Part shown: piece after piece, positions 7,925 through 19,286 of the stretch | Layout: every line of letters starts with the position of its first letter | Position numbering within the stretch: position 1 is the first letter of the stretch | Source of the DNA: Reticulitermes lucifugus | Taxonomy: Eukaryota; Arthropoda; Insecta; Blattodea; Rhinotermitidae | Length of the DNA: 22,731 bases | Reading direction: 5' to 3' | NCBI GenBank assembly: GCA_026260175.1 | Contig: JAKCWW010000660.1 | Coordinates: 23,153 to 45,883 of the forward strand | Notes under the pieces: generated by a model | Database searches by the model: none | What the model was told of the DNA's origin: nothing | Seen by the model: the letters and a program-made list of their open reading frames with translations, nothing else | Position numbers and translations under genes: made by a program

Positions 7925-8382
7925 ATGAATTCTCAGGTGTTATACAGAAAATTATTGCCAGTCATCACATTCAGTTTCACAGATAATTTGCTGGATTTGC
8001 ACTGAAGTAATAATGGCCCATAAAAGTATCTGCCACTGTGCATTTTGTAAAACATTTACTGTACTCTCAAAGGGGTACCACGGTTCAGACATGACTTCCT
8101 TGTTCCGTTATTGTTTTGGAAACAACCAAAAATTCTTTGGTGTATCATATTCGTGTTTTCTGACCGCTTCTCTATGTGCTTGCAATTCATGATTATTTTC
8201 TCAGTTGGTTTGATAATGTATAATCTAATCAGTCAGTCAAGCCTGTATCTTGCTGCGTTCATTTCCTGCTATACCATGCAAATAAAAGTAAGGTGTGGTA
8301 AATACTTGAACAGAAAATGATATTTGTAAAATTATTTAGATTTAAAATTGTTGCAGATTAGATCGGAATAAATCCATATTTC
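7925..8382. other. Non-coding interval, no supported feature
   Basis: A 69-codon open frame from 8111 lacks recognisable similarity, and I see no other structure. Confidence 0.45.
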
Positions 8383-8475
8383 TGCCAAAACTAACCGCTG
8401 ACCTCCACCTAGTGCTGAGGTTAAGAATGAGTGGAGCTATCCTTCTGCTCCATCTACATGCCTTCATGATGTGCA
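8383..8475 (+). repeat. SINE family A, 3' fragment
   Basis: GCTGAGGTTAAGAATGAG, then TGGAGCTAT, then ACATGCCTTCATGATG matches the last third of the copy at 10970-11258 (GCTTAGGTTAAGAATGAG, AGGAGCCAT, ACATGCCTTCATGGCA). The tRNA-like head is missing, as expected of a 5'-truncated copy. Confidence 0.7.
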
Positions 8476-8611
8476 CAGACAGCTTTACCCTTTACTAATG
8501 TATCACTAGCAAGGCGAGACTGTGTGGCCTGTTTGTTTATTGATTTTGTTTTATTTCTTCCCCAGATGGCAGAAGAAGTTTGCAAGTTATTTCTCATTAC
8601 TGAATTATTTA

Positions 8612-8691
8612 ATTGTAATTTTGGGATGTGATGCCGTGTAGTTTGGTACCTCTCTGCCAAACTACGTGGTATGACATGCCAGAAGACAACT
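8612..8691. repeat. Foldback family C, minimal copy
   Basis: The arms almost touch: TTTTGGGATGTGATGCCGTG, then TAGTTTGGTACC, then a few bases, then GCCAAACTACGTGGTATGAC, then ATGCCAGAAGACAAC. Transcribed, this would fold into a hairpin of roughly 35 bp per arm. Confidence 0.8.
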
Positions 8692-8711
8692 ATCTTCTAA
8701 CATCCTGTGTC

Positions 8712-9340
8712 AAAATTTGAATTGCAGTACATAAAAATAATGATCTAATTTCCCACTTTGCGTGACAGGCAGTCAGGAAATACATGGAGAATTCAGAACA
8801 CAGATGGAAGTGAGTCAAGAGGAGTTAATTTTGAGTTATTTAGTGTCAAAGTAGAAACAAAATTATCAGTTACTTCAGTGGCACTGCAAAGTGATGCTAT
8901 ATACAGGCTACTGGTTCAACTTGGACTTTTTTCACCATTGCTGGACAAAATTCCTTAGTGACAAGTATGTTAAACACACACATCTGTAATTTCTGAACTT
9001 GCACCACTTGTATTCTGAATGCCCTATATGATGACTCTGTAACACCAAATGTTGTAGGCCCAGGCCATCAGAAGTGTTCAGGTAATAAGGAATTCATAAG
9101 CAGTAAGAATGTGAACGTAACATAAAATATTTAAAAATAACGCTTTTGTTTCTGTGTTTTCAAATTATGGTAGAAATGTGTACTGTAAAACTGATGGTAT
9201 TCACCAGGACATGCATGTTTGTGCAGTACAGGATTCAGACACCTCTCGTAAGGTCACAGAAAGAAGTCCCATAAATCGCCACCCTCCACATCTGCCTGAA
9301 GCTGTTATGCTTTATCTTGCAGTTTACCCCCTAGTCACCT
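8712..9340. other. Non-coding interval, no supported feature
   Basis: Open frames of 62-66 codons are present without recognisable domains. Nothing else seen. Confidence 0.45.
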
Positions 9341-9562
9341 AGCTGTTCTGTTGATAGGCATGTTCACGGTAATGGCAACCAGTAGCAACGAGCACTCTTG
9401 ATTGGTTGGCATTGACCAAGGAGGCTGAAGGGGAACACAGCAGTGGCAGAAAGAGAGAGGTCTTTCACTGTCAACCCCACCATCCATGAGCTCTTTCTGT
9501 GGCCTCAGTATATGTATTTTGATGGGAAAAGAAATAACACCCTGACCTTCAGAACTGTGCAT
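9341..9562 (-). repeat. Possible dispersed repeat of unknown class
   Basis: The minus-strand frame reads VDSERPLSFCHCCVPLQPPW-like text that I associate from memory with many blattodean gene predictions, suggesting a dispersed element rather than a gene. The base composition is richer in GC than the flanks. No second copy occurs in this window, so this is a weak call. Confidence 0.3.
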
Positions 9563-9659
9563 TCAGGGTCTGAAATGGGTGTAATTAACAAATTCAGTAT
9601 TACACAAATTGATGTTACTTATAAATTTATTTTGGATACCTGGTCTTCGTTTTAACTCT

Positions 9660-10969
9660 TTGTCATTGACGTGGAAAGACGATGTGGTGACCTTGTACTT
9701 AAATACCTTCAGCACACATCCACAAAATGTTCTTCTTTATCTCGCTTAATTAAATTTTGTGTTCTACTTATGGTTACTAGGTCTGATACAAAATTAAAGT
9801 AAATTCAACTAATTCTATTCTAACTTAATTCATCCCTAAATTCAGACTTATTGGAGAAATATGAATGTAATACAGATACAAAAAGCTTTTACCTTTGCTA
9901 GTGAAACTTGAGATATGTGTCTTTAAGTGTGTCTAAATATAGGTGTCCCAAATATAAAACTGTTTCAGTTTCGCTATTGCAACTTCATGTGTCTAGTCTG
10001 TCAGTAAGTGTCTGAATGTGGCATGCCCCTTCCTTCACTGGATGCTGTGCTCTATTAAGAATAACTTCGTGAACAGTTACACACTGCGGTTTGTTAATGA
10101 CGCCTCCATGCTGGTTGCATATCACACATATATCTGTACAGGCATTGCATTCTGTAAGAATTTAATCAGTCTGTTTGGATGCCATGTGTTTATGTATAAA
10201 TGGGAGTAGATTACACTGTCAGCTGAACTGAATTGCCACGTCACCTTTTGAGTGGTTAGAGGTACTGAAAACAGAGTTACAGGTATATAAATCTCATGAG
10301 TAACAAATATCATGCCACAGAATTTTGGAAATAACATGGAAAGATTTTGTCCTGTAATTCCCATAACAAGTCAACTGAACCTAATACTCAAAACCCTAAG
10401 ATATTTACTTTTAAGAAGAAATTAATTTTTGTTAATTTGCATGTACAAATGCCATACCATGAGGATCACCTTGCCTCTTGTTAATGTTACAGTGTAGAAA
10501 TGTTACTATTTCTGTCCTTATTTAATTACGGAAGTTATTGCAGGGATGTGTGGGGCAAGATATTACAAAAGGAGGTCACCCTGTTCACACAGTTTCTCCA
10601 CCCTCTATGCAAGCACCCCTAGGTCACCATAGCATCAGTGTATTAACCCTCTGACGTGCCACTTAAATTCAGCATATCCTCTTGATAGCAGATCAGTATT
10701 AATTTCTAGATACTCTACATTTTAGAATGTTTATACATAGCAGAACTTGTTTAATTTTGTGCACTTCTAACATTGAAGTGTCTCAGAGTTAAAAAAAAAA
10801 AGAACTACAGGATACCATAAGTTTCACGAAACATTTCAAACAACAGAGCTAAGTGTCAATTTCTTAAGAGAATGGTAGTACTCTTCTAGTCCCCTTAAAC
10901 ACAGTGTGTATGTTGTGTACCTCAGCTTGCATTCATTAATTAATATTTTGTACAAAAAGTTTGCGAAGG
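9660..10969. other. Non-coding interval, no supported feature
   Basis: AT-rich. An A tract (about 10791-10801) follows GAGTT. Open frames at 10018-10209 (+) and 10122-10364 (-) overlap each other and have no recognisable similarity. Confidence 0.45.
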
Positions 10970-11258
10970 GGCCAGGATCGTGCAGTTCATGTAGTGACTA
11001 AGCAAAGGACCGGACGTCTGGAAAGGAATTGTGGTTCGATTCCTGGCAGAGGCAGGAGTATTTGCTCTTAAAATTGTCCAGACGGACTCTGGGGCCCACC
11101 CAGCCTGCTATTCAATGGGTAACAAGGGCTTTTTCCCTGGGCATAAAGCAGCTGGGGTGTGAAGTTAACCACTCAACTTCATCCAGTGCTTAGGTTAAGA
11201 ATGAGAGGAGCCATACCTCCACATGCCTTCATGGCATACACAACAACAACAACGTTAC
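10970..11258 (+). repeat. tRNA-derived SINE, family A, best copy
   Basis: The head GCCAGGATCGTGCAGTTCAT, then GTAGTGACTAAGC (A-box region), then GTGGTTCGATTCCTGG (B box GGTTCGATTCC) is a pol III promoter derived from a tRNA. The body GGGGCCCACCCAGCCTGC...GGTTAAGAATGAGAGGAGCC ends in an ACAACAACAACAAC tail (about 11243-11256). Related copies lie at 565-801 and 8383-8475. Confidence 0.88.
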
Positions 11259-13660
11259 CTTTGTCTCCATTAGGAAGATCGGAATGAAAAGCTGACAAGC
11301 TGATGCTCCTTACCCAGTCATGTATCAGATTCACTGTTACGGATAAACAGTCCCACTATGTGGAATTGCACATTGTGCATTATGGATTGAACCGTGTTGT
11401 GTTATTTGCAGTTCTGTGACTTAACAGTCTTGTTTTGAATTAGTTACACAGCAAGAAGTGCATGTTAGAAATGAATGTTCCATATGCAAATCAGTTTTAG
11501 TTATGTTGTTGTTGTATTTATGTATGGGAAGATGAAGTATTGCAATGTCAAAATTTCTCACAATGTGGTGACTGTGGGTAACGCACGGTTGGCGTACAAT
11601 ATTTGTATTCTTCTTCACTACCAGCGTGGCAGTGTTGCATAACTCTTTCCCTCTAGAAATAGGTACTGTATTCCTGGTACATAACACACCTCTTTCTTGG
11701 AAAACGCCTAAGTCTGTGTTCATCTTATAGTTCAAAAGTGTGAGTCTTTTTCCTCCCAAAAATGTTCACTTCAATATCTTGGGAGTGTCTTACTGTGTTG
11801 CACCTTATCATCTGGAAAGTACATATACTTTTTATCATGACCAGACTGCCAATCACAAGCAAGGTTTAAAGATAAATGCTTTCTGTACCTGCAACTAGAA
11901 ATTTGCAGTTATTAAATATCACAGATGAACAATGCTGTTACTATGTCATTCCTGTGCTTAGGTAAGGAAAAGCTTTCTTAAAATCGCTTTTCTTGAAACA
12001 TAAGAAAAGATTTTCTACTTCAAGCCACCTACAAAGCACTAATTTTTCTGGTGAATGGTCTATCTTGAACGAGTGATAATATTCCGTTAGCCAACAAATT
12101 CCATTTTGGAACCCATAGGTTCATTCTCACATGCTTACTACTGAACTGCATCCTGAACGAGTTCAGTCCACCACATAACCTGATGTAATATTATCCTACC
12201 ATCTAGGTTTAGATCTCCAGAGTCAATCTTCCCCGCAGAGTTTCTTACCAAAATCCTGTAAACATTTCTGGTTTACCCATGCCTGTTACATGACCTGCAC
12301 ATCAGCCTTCTCTGTTTAACTTATACTATGGGAATATGGGATTTTAAATCCCCTGGTTCTATAGGGTTAGCAGCCAGATCTTAACTAGGGCAGGCCAAGA
12401 ATTTTATATAGAAGTTTTCTCCATATCATAGCAGAGGCATTTGTTTGGGTTCTCTGTGTACAAAATCTGTAAACCCTGCCACCTACATCAAAAGTTTCAC
12501 ATCTTAAGTGTGTTTATTACTAAGTGTCGGAAACTGAAAAAATGTGGCATTGGGCCGGGATGCAGGGTCATAATGTCTGGACCAGGTTTAATCAGAGAAC
12601 TGGTTCAAAAGGCAAATTAGCGGGATGTGAGACAGAAAGAGCTCATAAGCTTGTGCTTTGTTAAAGAAGGAAGATGGGCTAACAGTAGTCTGAATGTTAT
12701 TTAAATCTGTAGTCTGGGAGTACAAACGGCCTAACATCTTTTGCACCGTACATCATGAGATCACTGCATTATGTATTTCTGTATTGTCTATATGAAAAGT
12801 AATTTGTGCTAACATCTTTGGGAAAGAACTTTATCTCCCATTCATTGGAATGTTGAAAGGCTGGGTGTCTGAATAAGATACACAGTTGTGCATTTACTAG
12901 TTATCAGAGTTTGAGATGGGAAGATAGTTACTCTGCTGGAAGGTTTTGTTAATGTGGAACATGAATCAGTGCCATGCAACTTGTGGTCTTACAGATACAA
13001 ATCTAAACAGAGTATTTAAAATGACAGGCTGCCAGATCACTGCAACTCAATGGACTTCCCCGTCAGTTTCCTCGCCCTCAAATATCACCTCACAGTACAT
13101 TTCAGTAATTCTTGATGGTGTAATGGATAGATCTCAGATCTGCTATTTAACTTAGGCCAGCAAAGATATGGACTCTAAAAGTCACTTATCAATAACAAAA
13201 CATGCGTTTAACAAATGAAGTGATCTATTCAGACTATCCATAACAATGTTTTTGTCCTTTGCATAATTAGATTAAAGTAGTTGTCAAACGAATTGTGTCT
13301 ATTTCTTCTTGTGTCCAGTAAAGTGCTACTACAAACAAGTGACTTGGAATTATATTATTTTCACTTCCATACATAGTGTCCTCTTTGCTCAAATATTGTG
13401 AACATTATACGTATTTCATTTAAAATTCTATAATGTGAAACACCTGTAAATTTTAAGTCATGTCAGCTATAATGTACACTGCCTGTGTTTTCACTAGCTT
13501 TGTGACATTCTCTTCTGTAACACTTTCAGTTTTGTGCCAAATTTACAATCAAGTTTCAAATTCCTTATGCACTTTGTAGACAAGCTCAGTCATGGAGGGT
13601 CGCAAGTATGCAGTAAACATATAGTTTGAATATACAACATGATGTATACTCAGACTTTCT
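11259..13660. other. Long non-coding interval, no supported feature
   Basis: No recognisable gene. The longest open frame (11421-11759 minus, 112 codons) has no domain I recognise, and its composition looks like chance. I saw no clear repeat with a second copy in this window. Confidence 0.45.
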
Positions 13661-13666
13661 TCAGCT

Positions 13667-13696
13667 GCTCCTGCTGCTGCTAACAGCAGCAGGAGC
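13667..13696. repeat. Perfect 13-bp inverted repeat (CTG/CAG hairpin)
   Basis: GCTCCTGCTGCTG (13667-13679) and CAGCAGCAGGAGC (13684-13696) are exact reverse complements around a CTAA loop. An ACCACCAACAACAACAA tract follows. This is a local cruciform or hairpin candidate. No terminator-like T run or coding context. Confidence 0.8.
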
Positions 13697-13699
13697 ACC

Positions 13700-14888
13700 A
13701 CCAACAACAACAATTTCTGGTCCAATATGATAACCCATTCTGTTCGTAATAAAAGCAATCTGAGTAACTGTTGAATAGCAGTGTTTACCAAAGAGTAAAA
13801 AAGCTGTGCTATGATGAGGCATACTGACTTTTTATATCAATTTATTGTTCAGAATATCATGTTGACTGTTGTGGACAAATGTGTGATAACTATGCATGAA
13901 TTGTGATTTTCACTAATGAGTAATAGCTGTATCCCTCATTATGATTAGCACTGTACAGTTTAAATAAAAAGGTATGACTGTTGAAAGAGGGTAGAGTATC
14001 ACATTTGAATACATGTGGCGTGACACGTAATAGTATGCTAGAAGATTCAATTTCAGGGACAGTGCCAGTGAATATTTTGGCTCATATGCTGGATAAATAA
14101 AGCGATTTGTAATGTAAAAGGCGAAATTTGCAGAGAAAATGTAGTTGATGCCATGAAAAATACCAGACTGTTTCATAGCCTTGAGAACTGGTTTATGTAA
14201 ACTGCTTCATATAATGACATTCAGTTTGTTTTAACTCCCTATATTATACCATGGGCATTTTTATAGCATCTGCTGTACCACTGAAGTGCCCCTCACACAA
14301 TATTTATTGTCATATTACTACTACTTCAGTACTGAAAATATCATTTGTGAAATTAATGGGTATCAACAATGAATACCAACAACTTTGCATGGTCTGAACA
14401 CCTGTTATTGCAATACTGACAGTAAGTAGTTTGTGAGGTGCCTTGTAGTTTTGGTGTGTGAAACTGTTACCTGAGTTGATAGAATATGTGAAGTACATTT
14501 ATGTTTTATGATATTTTAATGTCTGCAGACATGTAATTGTGGTGTATAGTTTGTAGAAATTTTGTATTTTTTGTACAGTATTTACTCAGAATGAGTTTGA
14601 CATTCCTCACTTCTGCTGTTCTTTTGTTTCAAGACAGAAGGCAGTCACATTGTGGCCTGTCATATCATATTTGGTTTGTCAGAGAACCAAACCATAAAAC
14701 ACATCCAGTGTCACATGTTGTAAGTTTAATGCAAGGCTAGACAAGCATTTTTGGTTGACAGAACAAGTTGTATTGAATATGTATAAAGAAATTATGTTGA
14801 TTCCTCATAACGTCTAATATTTTCTGTACAGTGCTTATTACGTGACACTGTGGGAGAATATGGTGTCAGTGACAGTCTATTTCTTGCA
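13700..14888. other. Non-coding interval, no supported feature
   Basis: AT-rich. Minus-strand frames at 13913-14176 and 14310-14498 lack recognisable similarity. Confidence 0.45.
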
Positions 14889-15095
14889 TAATATTTGAGG
14901 TTTTCACAGTGGTAGTGTTCAGTGTCAACTTGTGTGCTCTGACACCTTGTAGTTTGGTAGGTGGATAGTGAAACTCCAGAGCAGCTGCCTGCATCATCAG
15001 GGTCAACCCTGAAGATGGAAGCAGCATGTTGCTCCAAAACATTGGTATCCACATATAAGACTGTACGGTGTCACAGCCCACAAAACCACAATCCA
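14889..15095. repeat. Foldback family C, long copy with outer arm
   Basis: It opens with ATATTTGAGGTTTTCACAG (the outer-arm block), continues through CTGACACCTTGTAGTTTGG, and folds back on itself around CATCATCAGGGTCAACCCTG to reach GGTGTCACAGCCCACAAAAC. On each strand the centre holds CCCTGATGATG or CCCTGAAGATGG followed by an AGCAGC/GCTGCT hairpin and a CAAAAC or TTTCAC block. Two overlapping minus-strand frames of 76 and 86 codons here are artefacts. Confidence 0.8.
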
Positions 15096-15102
15096 AAGTA
15101 GT

Positions 15103-15365
15103 TAGAGTTTATTTAACGACATTTTCTCAGCAACATAGGTTACATAGTGCCAAATGACAGCGTGATTTTGAATGATGACCTGGGATGGTTGGGAAAAAAA
15201 TTGTCATGGTCTGTGTTGGGGTAAAGTACCATCCCAGCATTTGCTGGGAGGGACTGAGGAAAGTCCTGATAAGCCTGTCAGGCTGGCCATCTTGTGAACC
15301 AAAGATCAGACCATGGACTTCCAAATTACAAAACAGGAGAGTTAGTCACAGAACTACACTGGTTG
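15103..15365 (-). repeat. Probable tRNA-derived SINE (family E), degenerate
   Basis: On the minus strand the element begins with a tRNA-like stretch, CCAGTGTAGTTCTGTGACTA, and a worn B box, GGTCTGATCTT. On the + strand its far end reads GAGTTTATTTAACGACATTT, which I recall as the conserved end of a SINE common in cockroach genomes. There is only one copy in this window and the head is decayed, so both class and boundaries are tentative. Confidence 0.5.
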
Positions 15366-15713
15366 GTTTGTCAGTGAATGTGTTAAAAGGAGGAAATGGC
15401 AAAAACATAAGAATTGTAAATGATAGTTGTAAAGATTGTGTTGTTTTGAACAGTATGAATGAGAATAGAATGAAATGGGTGTGATGTGAAAGGTGAAGTT
15501 AGCGAGTTACTATGAAACTGACAAGGTTTGACCATGCTGGCAGATGATTCTAGTACGGTGCCCCCAGTCTTGATTGCTTTGTAGTTATGTGACTATTGTT
15601 AACCCACTAATGCATTTTGTTAGTAAAATCAGTGAAATGCATGATTGGTGCACTTGTATCTGTATACTATAATTATGTCACTGATCTGGTAAAATTGAAA
15701 ACTGAATATAATA
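15366..15713. other. Non-coding interval, no supported feature
   Basis: Nothing recognised apart from the flanking repeats. Confidence 0.45.
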
Positions 15714-16046
15714 AATTGATTTATTTGTACCAACAAATGCACTAAGACAGTTTTTTCACTGTTTACTTTATTATTACGATGCCCCAATACTAATCTAATC
15801 TAATCTAATCTAATAACTTTTAGCAGCTTAACAATACCACAAATTTTACAAAAATTTTATACGATGTGGTAAATACTGACTCACTGTTATGACGTAACCA
15901 AAGAATTGGTCTGTGTAAAAATCTCCTTAAAATACCCCCTGATGATGGCAGAATAACTGCCGAAATGCGTATTGGGGCATCGTAATAATAAAAGTAAACA
16001 GTGAAAAAACTGTCTTAGTGCATTTGTTGGTACAAATAAATCAATT
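15714..16046. repeat. 333-bp foldback element with 76-bp near-perfect inverted repeats
   Basis: The left arm 15714-15789 and right arm 15970-16046 differ by one inserted T (TTTACTTTATTATT against the complement of AATAATAAAAGTAAA). Five CTAAT pentamers (15790-15814) follow the left arm. Just before the right arm is CCCCCTGATGATGGCAGAAT, then AACTGCCGAAATGCG, containing the hairpin GGCAG-AATAA-CTGCC (15947-15961). A 12-mer, TGAATATAATAA, occurs outside both ends (15703-15714, 16078-16089), possibly a target duplication. No coding capacity, so nonautonomous. Confidence 0.9.
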
Positions 16047-16910
16047 ATAAAAGATGCACGGTGAATATAAAGTGAAATGAATATAATAAGTTATATTTTT
16101 CAAAGAATTACCCATCCAGTTACATATGAAGATGATTAAAAGACCGTCAAATGAAATAACGTAATGCAAAGTAATGTTATCAGCAGTATGTCCCTTGTGT
16201 GTAATATCACGAATAAAAAGGCTTAACCTCTGTGTATTGCAGATTATTCCAACAAAACAGAAAATTGTAAGTCGTGTCCAAGGAAATTTAGGTTATGTGT
16301 TTGTACTAATTATGCAATTCTATCATGAAATCAATTATATTTTTATATACAGACCATCAAATAGACCTGTAAAAGTAGAAAACCTGACTTCTGCTAAAAT
16401 TGATCTGGTTCCTGTGTTCTGGTAAAATTCATCTAGCTTTGCTGTAGTGCCATATTTTCAATCTGTATGACACCCATAGTAAAACAGTCTTTCAAGTTAT
16501 AAGGGGAGATAGTTTGTGTCATCTTATTTATACACATTAGTGCATACTTCTGCTTATTTCAGTTGGAAAAATTATAGGACGTCTCAACAGCAAAATGGAC
16601 CGTGAAACAGCTGTGTGTGTGCATAATATTATTTTGAACAGTCTACTTACAATTTTTATAGTTGCTCAAAAGTTTTAATGTGGCCTACACAAAATACATG
16701 AACCAAATGGTTTTATTTTAATATAGGTCTGAGTCCAAGTGTAATGCATTACAGAAATTTTTGGTGTCTGATGAGAGCATGTCGACATAGTCCTTGAAAT
16801 ATTTCTACTATTGATGCTGTATGTTATATAGTATCCTGTGATGTACTATTGGATTAGCATGAATTTTGTTTGGGGGCAGTTTCTAATGTCTGCCGTGAGA
16901 ACTTTTTAAT
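16047..16910. other. Non-coding interval, no supported gene
   Basis: An 83-codon frame (16174-16425) includes a plausible acceptor, TTTTATATACAG (ending about 16352), followed by 24 open codons to a stop, but the peptide is not recognisable. No other structure seen. Confidence 0.4.
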
Positions 16911-17001
16911 ACTGTATTTTGGTTGAAAGTGGTCCCATTTTTGTAATGAAGTCACACTCAAGGGTAGCCAATAAAGATATTTCATTTTGTAAAAAAAAAA
17001 A
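16911..17001 (+). pseudogene. Candidate retrocopied mRNA 3' end (UTR plus poly-A)
   Basis: AATAAA at 16970-16975 is followed after 15 bp by an A11 tract (16991-17001), the layout of a reverse-transcribed polyadenylated transcript. The upstream sequence has no recognisable coding similarity, so the parent is unknown and the 5' limit is arbitrary. A chance A tract is the alternative. Confidence 0.35.
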
Positions 17002-17452
17002 GAACATTTCTCATTTTTTACTCTTCCATTGTACAGAGAATTTCTGATACCATACTTAAGGTACATTATCCCATTTGTCCACTCTTTCCTTACGAAAGGA
17101 CAACTCAACCAGTACCATTGACATACTAATCAAGAGTCAAGAAATCACCAAAATGTTATGATCTTTTTTGTTTCTATTATGTCATTTTGCTTATTTGACC
17201 TTCTGAGGCAACAATTTTTATAGTGGTCTTTCATTCAAGAATTTCAGTGTGTAGTAAATACATTTGTCAAAACCACACTGCGGCCAGGTTAGCCCCTTTC
17301 CTGTAGTTTCCTACCCACTACAGTTAATGCTTAAATGACCCACATAGCAGTACTGTACATTAATATTCCATAAAACTAATTCAACCCTTCAAAACATGGC
17401 AGAATTCCTCACAAAAATTCCGTTAATTTGACCTAATAAAAATCTACGAAGA
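17002..17452. other. Non-coding interval, no supported feature
   Basis: No gene, RNA or repeat recognised. Confidence 0.45.
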
Positions 17453-17627
17453 AGACTATTCTCTGGCATGTGACATCATACAGTTTGGTATAAATTTACA
17501 GACGTTTCAGAGGAACCTGTTGCCTCTGTTTTCAAGGCAGACACGTTGGTAAACTTCTACCAGATCACATGGCATCACATCCCAGAAGACATTCTTCATA
17601 GTCACTGCCATGAGGACCTCAAATGTC
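17453..17627. repeat. Foldback family C copy
   Basis: The left arm GACTATTCTCTGGCATGTGA, then CATCATACAGTTTGGTA, pairs with the right arm, whose reverse complement reads GACTATGAAGAATGTCTTCT, then GGGATGTGATGCCATGTGAT. The right side continues into CATAGTCACTGCCATGAGGA, then CCTCAAATG, the outer arm. The interior carries AGACGTTTCAGAGGAAC, a minus-strand form of the GAAACGTC core. Confidence 0.82.
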
Positions 17628-17639
17628 ATAAAAAATCTG

Positions 17640-18192
17640 ATTGTTGCCAGTGTTCACTATAAGTATTGTGTACACATAAATTAAATCTTTAATAAAAGTC
17701 ATTTTAATAACCAAAATTAAATTTAACAGTAACTTCACCATTCTAGTTTCATTTTTCTTGATATAACACCAATTTCTTGTAACTAACTGCAGTCTCAGGT
17801 GAATAGAATTTCTTGACTAGCCACAACCTAACTACACACAATAGAAGGGAGTCAAATCACGGCTGCCAACATGGTGTTACCAATTCTGCTTCGTACAGCT
17901 CTAGAAAGACCAATTTCAAGGACGTCCAGATGTTGCCAGGTGCTCCACAGTCAAAGATGAAAAACATTCTTCACCTTCCAAGCCTCCGACCCTTGATATG
18001 TCCACACACAAGCAACTCACAGCAGCACACTCTGATGCAGTCACAGACCAATGTCTGCTACAGAACATTTATTTCCAATTGGCTAGAAAATATGGAGGAT
18101 GTCAAAACTCTATTGAAGCTTCTCCCACTGTTACGAATGCAACAGTACAGTCTTGTTGGTCATAATGTTAACTCTAAATAAGCATAATCTCG
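17640..18192. other. Interval with one unrecognised 122-codon open frame
   Basis: A frame at 17813-18181 (+) begins without an ATG, using TTG. It is Ser/Thr/His/Gln-rich and slightly less AT-biased than its surroundings, but I recognise no domain and it ends at the edge of a foldback repeat. I do not call it a gene; it could be a decayed exon or repeat. Confidence 0.35.
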
Positions 18193-18336
18193 ATTGCAGT
18201 CTTATGGAATCTAATGCCATGAAGATGAAGGCAGCAGGTTCTCAAAACGTAGGCACCTATGTACCAGATTACATGGTGTTGCATCCAAAAAGACCACAAT
18301 CTTAATAGTCACTGTTGTGCAAACTCCAAATCTGAC
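18193..18336. repeat. Foldback family C copy
   Basis: The left end ATTGCAGTCTTATGGAATCT, then AATGCCATGAAG, pairs with the right end, whose reverse complement reads ATTGTGGTCTTTTTGGATGC, then AACACCATGTAATC. Core 18193-18300; the outer arm AATAGTCACTGTTGTGCAAA, then CTCCAAATC, continues to about 18336. The interior ATGAAGATGAAGGCAGCAGG, then TTCTCAAAACG, is the shared core. A 120-codon minus-strand frame over this copy reads VVFLDATPCNLVH-like text typical of the family and is not a gene. Confidence 0.85.
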
Positions 18337-19286
18337 CATCTTCACTGATGAGAAATATATTTTAATTATGCAACAAAAATAAAACAAAATTATTGTGATA
18401 TCCCTGTTTGAGTCCATTGACTTGCTACTGAGATTTGGATACAGGAAACATTTTATTACTTTGCAACATACCAGAGGGATGCATAACAAAAAAGCACCAG
18501 AATGGAAAAGGTTAACATAATGAATGACACAACAGCCCATCATGTGCAATTTATTTTGTCTACAATTTAACATTACTGTCCTCAGTCCAATAATGGACCA
18601 GGATTTTCCAAATGTTGGACCAAGTTAGATGGAGTTTCCAAAAGAGTTAAAGTTATGTTGTAACAATCTCACTTCATAAGAACTGACTAGTTACTATCAG
18701 TACATTTTATATCACATAAAGATAGGGGCAATGAACAAATGGCAACGAATCGGATGTTTCTTGTTATCAGTTACTGGTTTTGTCTGCATTCACATCTGGA
18801 GACAACTACCAGTTCAGTAGTTCATCAAGCCCAGTTTATGTTTAGTGAGATATATTTTTGCTATTATTCTATGTATTCACTGTGAAAACAGAGAAATACT
18901 GTTAGCCATTTAAAGATAGCAACAGGAAGACACAATATTGTATTATTGTGTTAGTTATTTTGAGTTCAGTCCCTCTAATCTCACACAATTTATAACAATG
19001 TTCAAATATGATGACTGTACATAATATATATAAGTATGGATGTATAAATACCTCAAAAAATATAGTCTAGTATTTAATATAAAGTTATCACATTACAACA
19101 ACCTTTGTGCTGCGTCACAAGCACAACTAACAGCAGTGACAGTGTGACCAACTTATTTTCTGTATGGGCATCAGAGAAGTGCAGCATGTAGCAAACACAC
19201 ATCTGCAGTCCTGCAAGATGAAAATTCAGGACCCAAACACCTGCTGGCAATCAATCACATTCACCAACAAATGCACATAATACGAT
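18337..19286. other. Non-coding interval, no supported feature
   Basis: AT-rich sequence. No gene or clear repeat recognised. Confidence 0.45.

Noticed and set aside
10985-11040. Functional tRNA gene
   Set aside because: A and B boxes are present but the cloverleaf is not intact, and it continues into a SINE body.
11421-11759. 112-codon minus-strand open frame
   Set aside because: No domain, no second-copy support, no splice or promoter context; within the length expected by chance in 22 kb.
15790-15814. CTAAT pentamers as a telomere-like array
   Set aside because: The unit is CTAAT, not CCTAA/TTAGG; this is a five-copy microsatellite inside a foldback element.
16353-16425. Possible terminal exon after acceptor TTTTATATACAG
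   Set aside because: Only 24 codons, not recognisable, and no partner exon found upstream.
17813-18181. 122-codon + strand open frame
   Set aside because: No ATG at its start, no recognised domain, and low-complexity Ser/Gln/His content. Kept only as a note on the interval.
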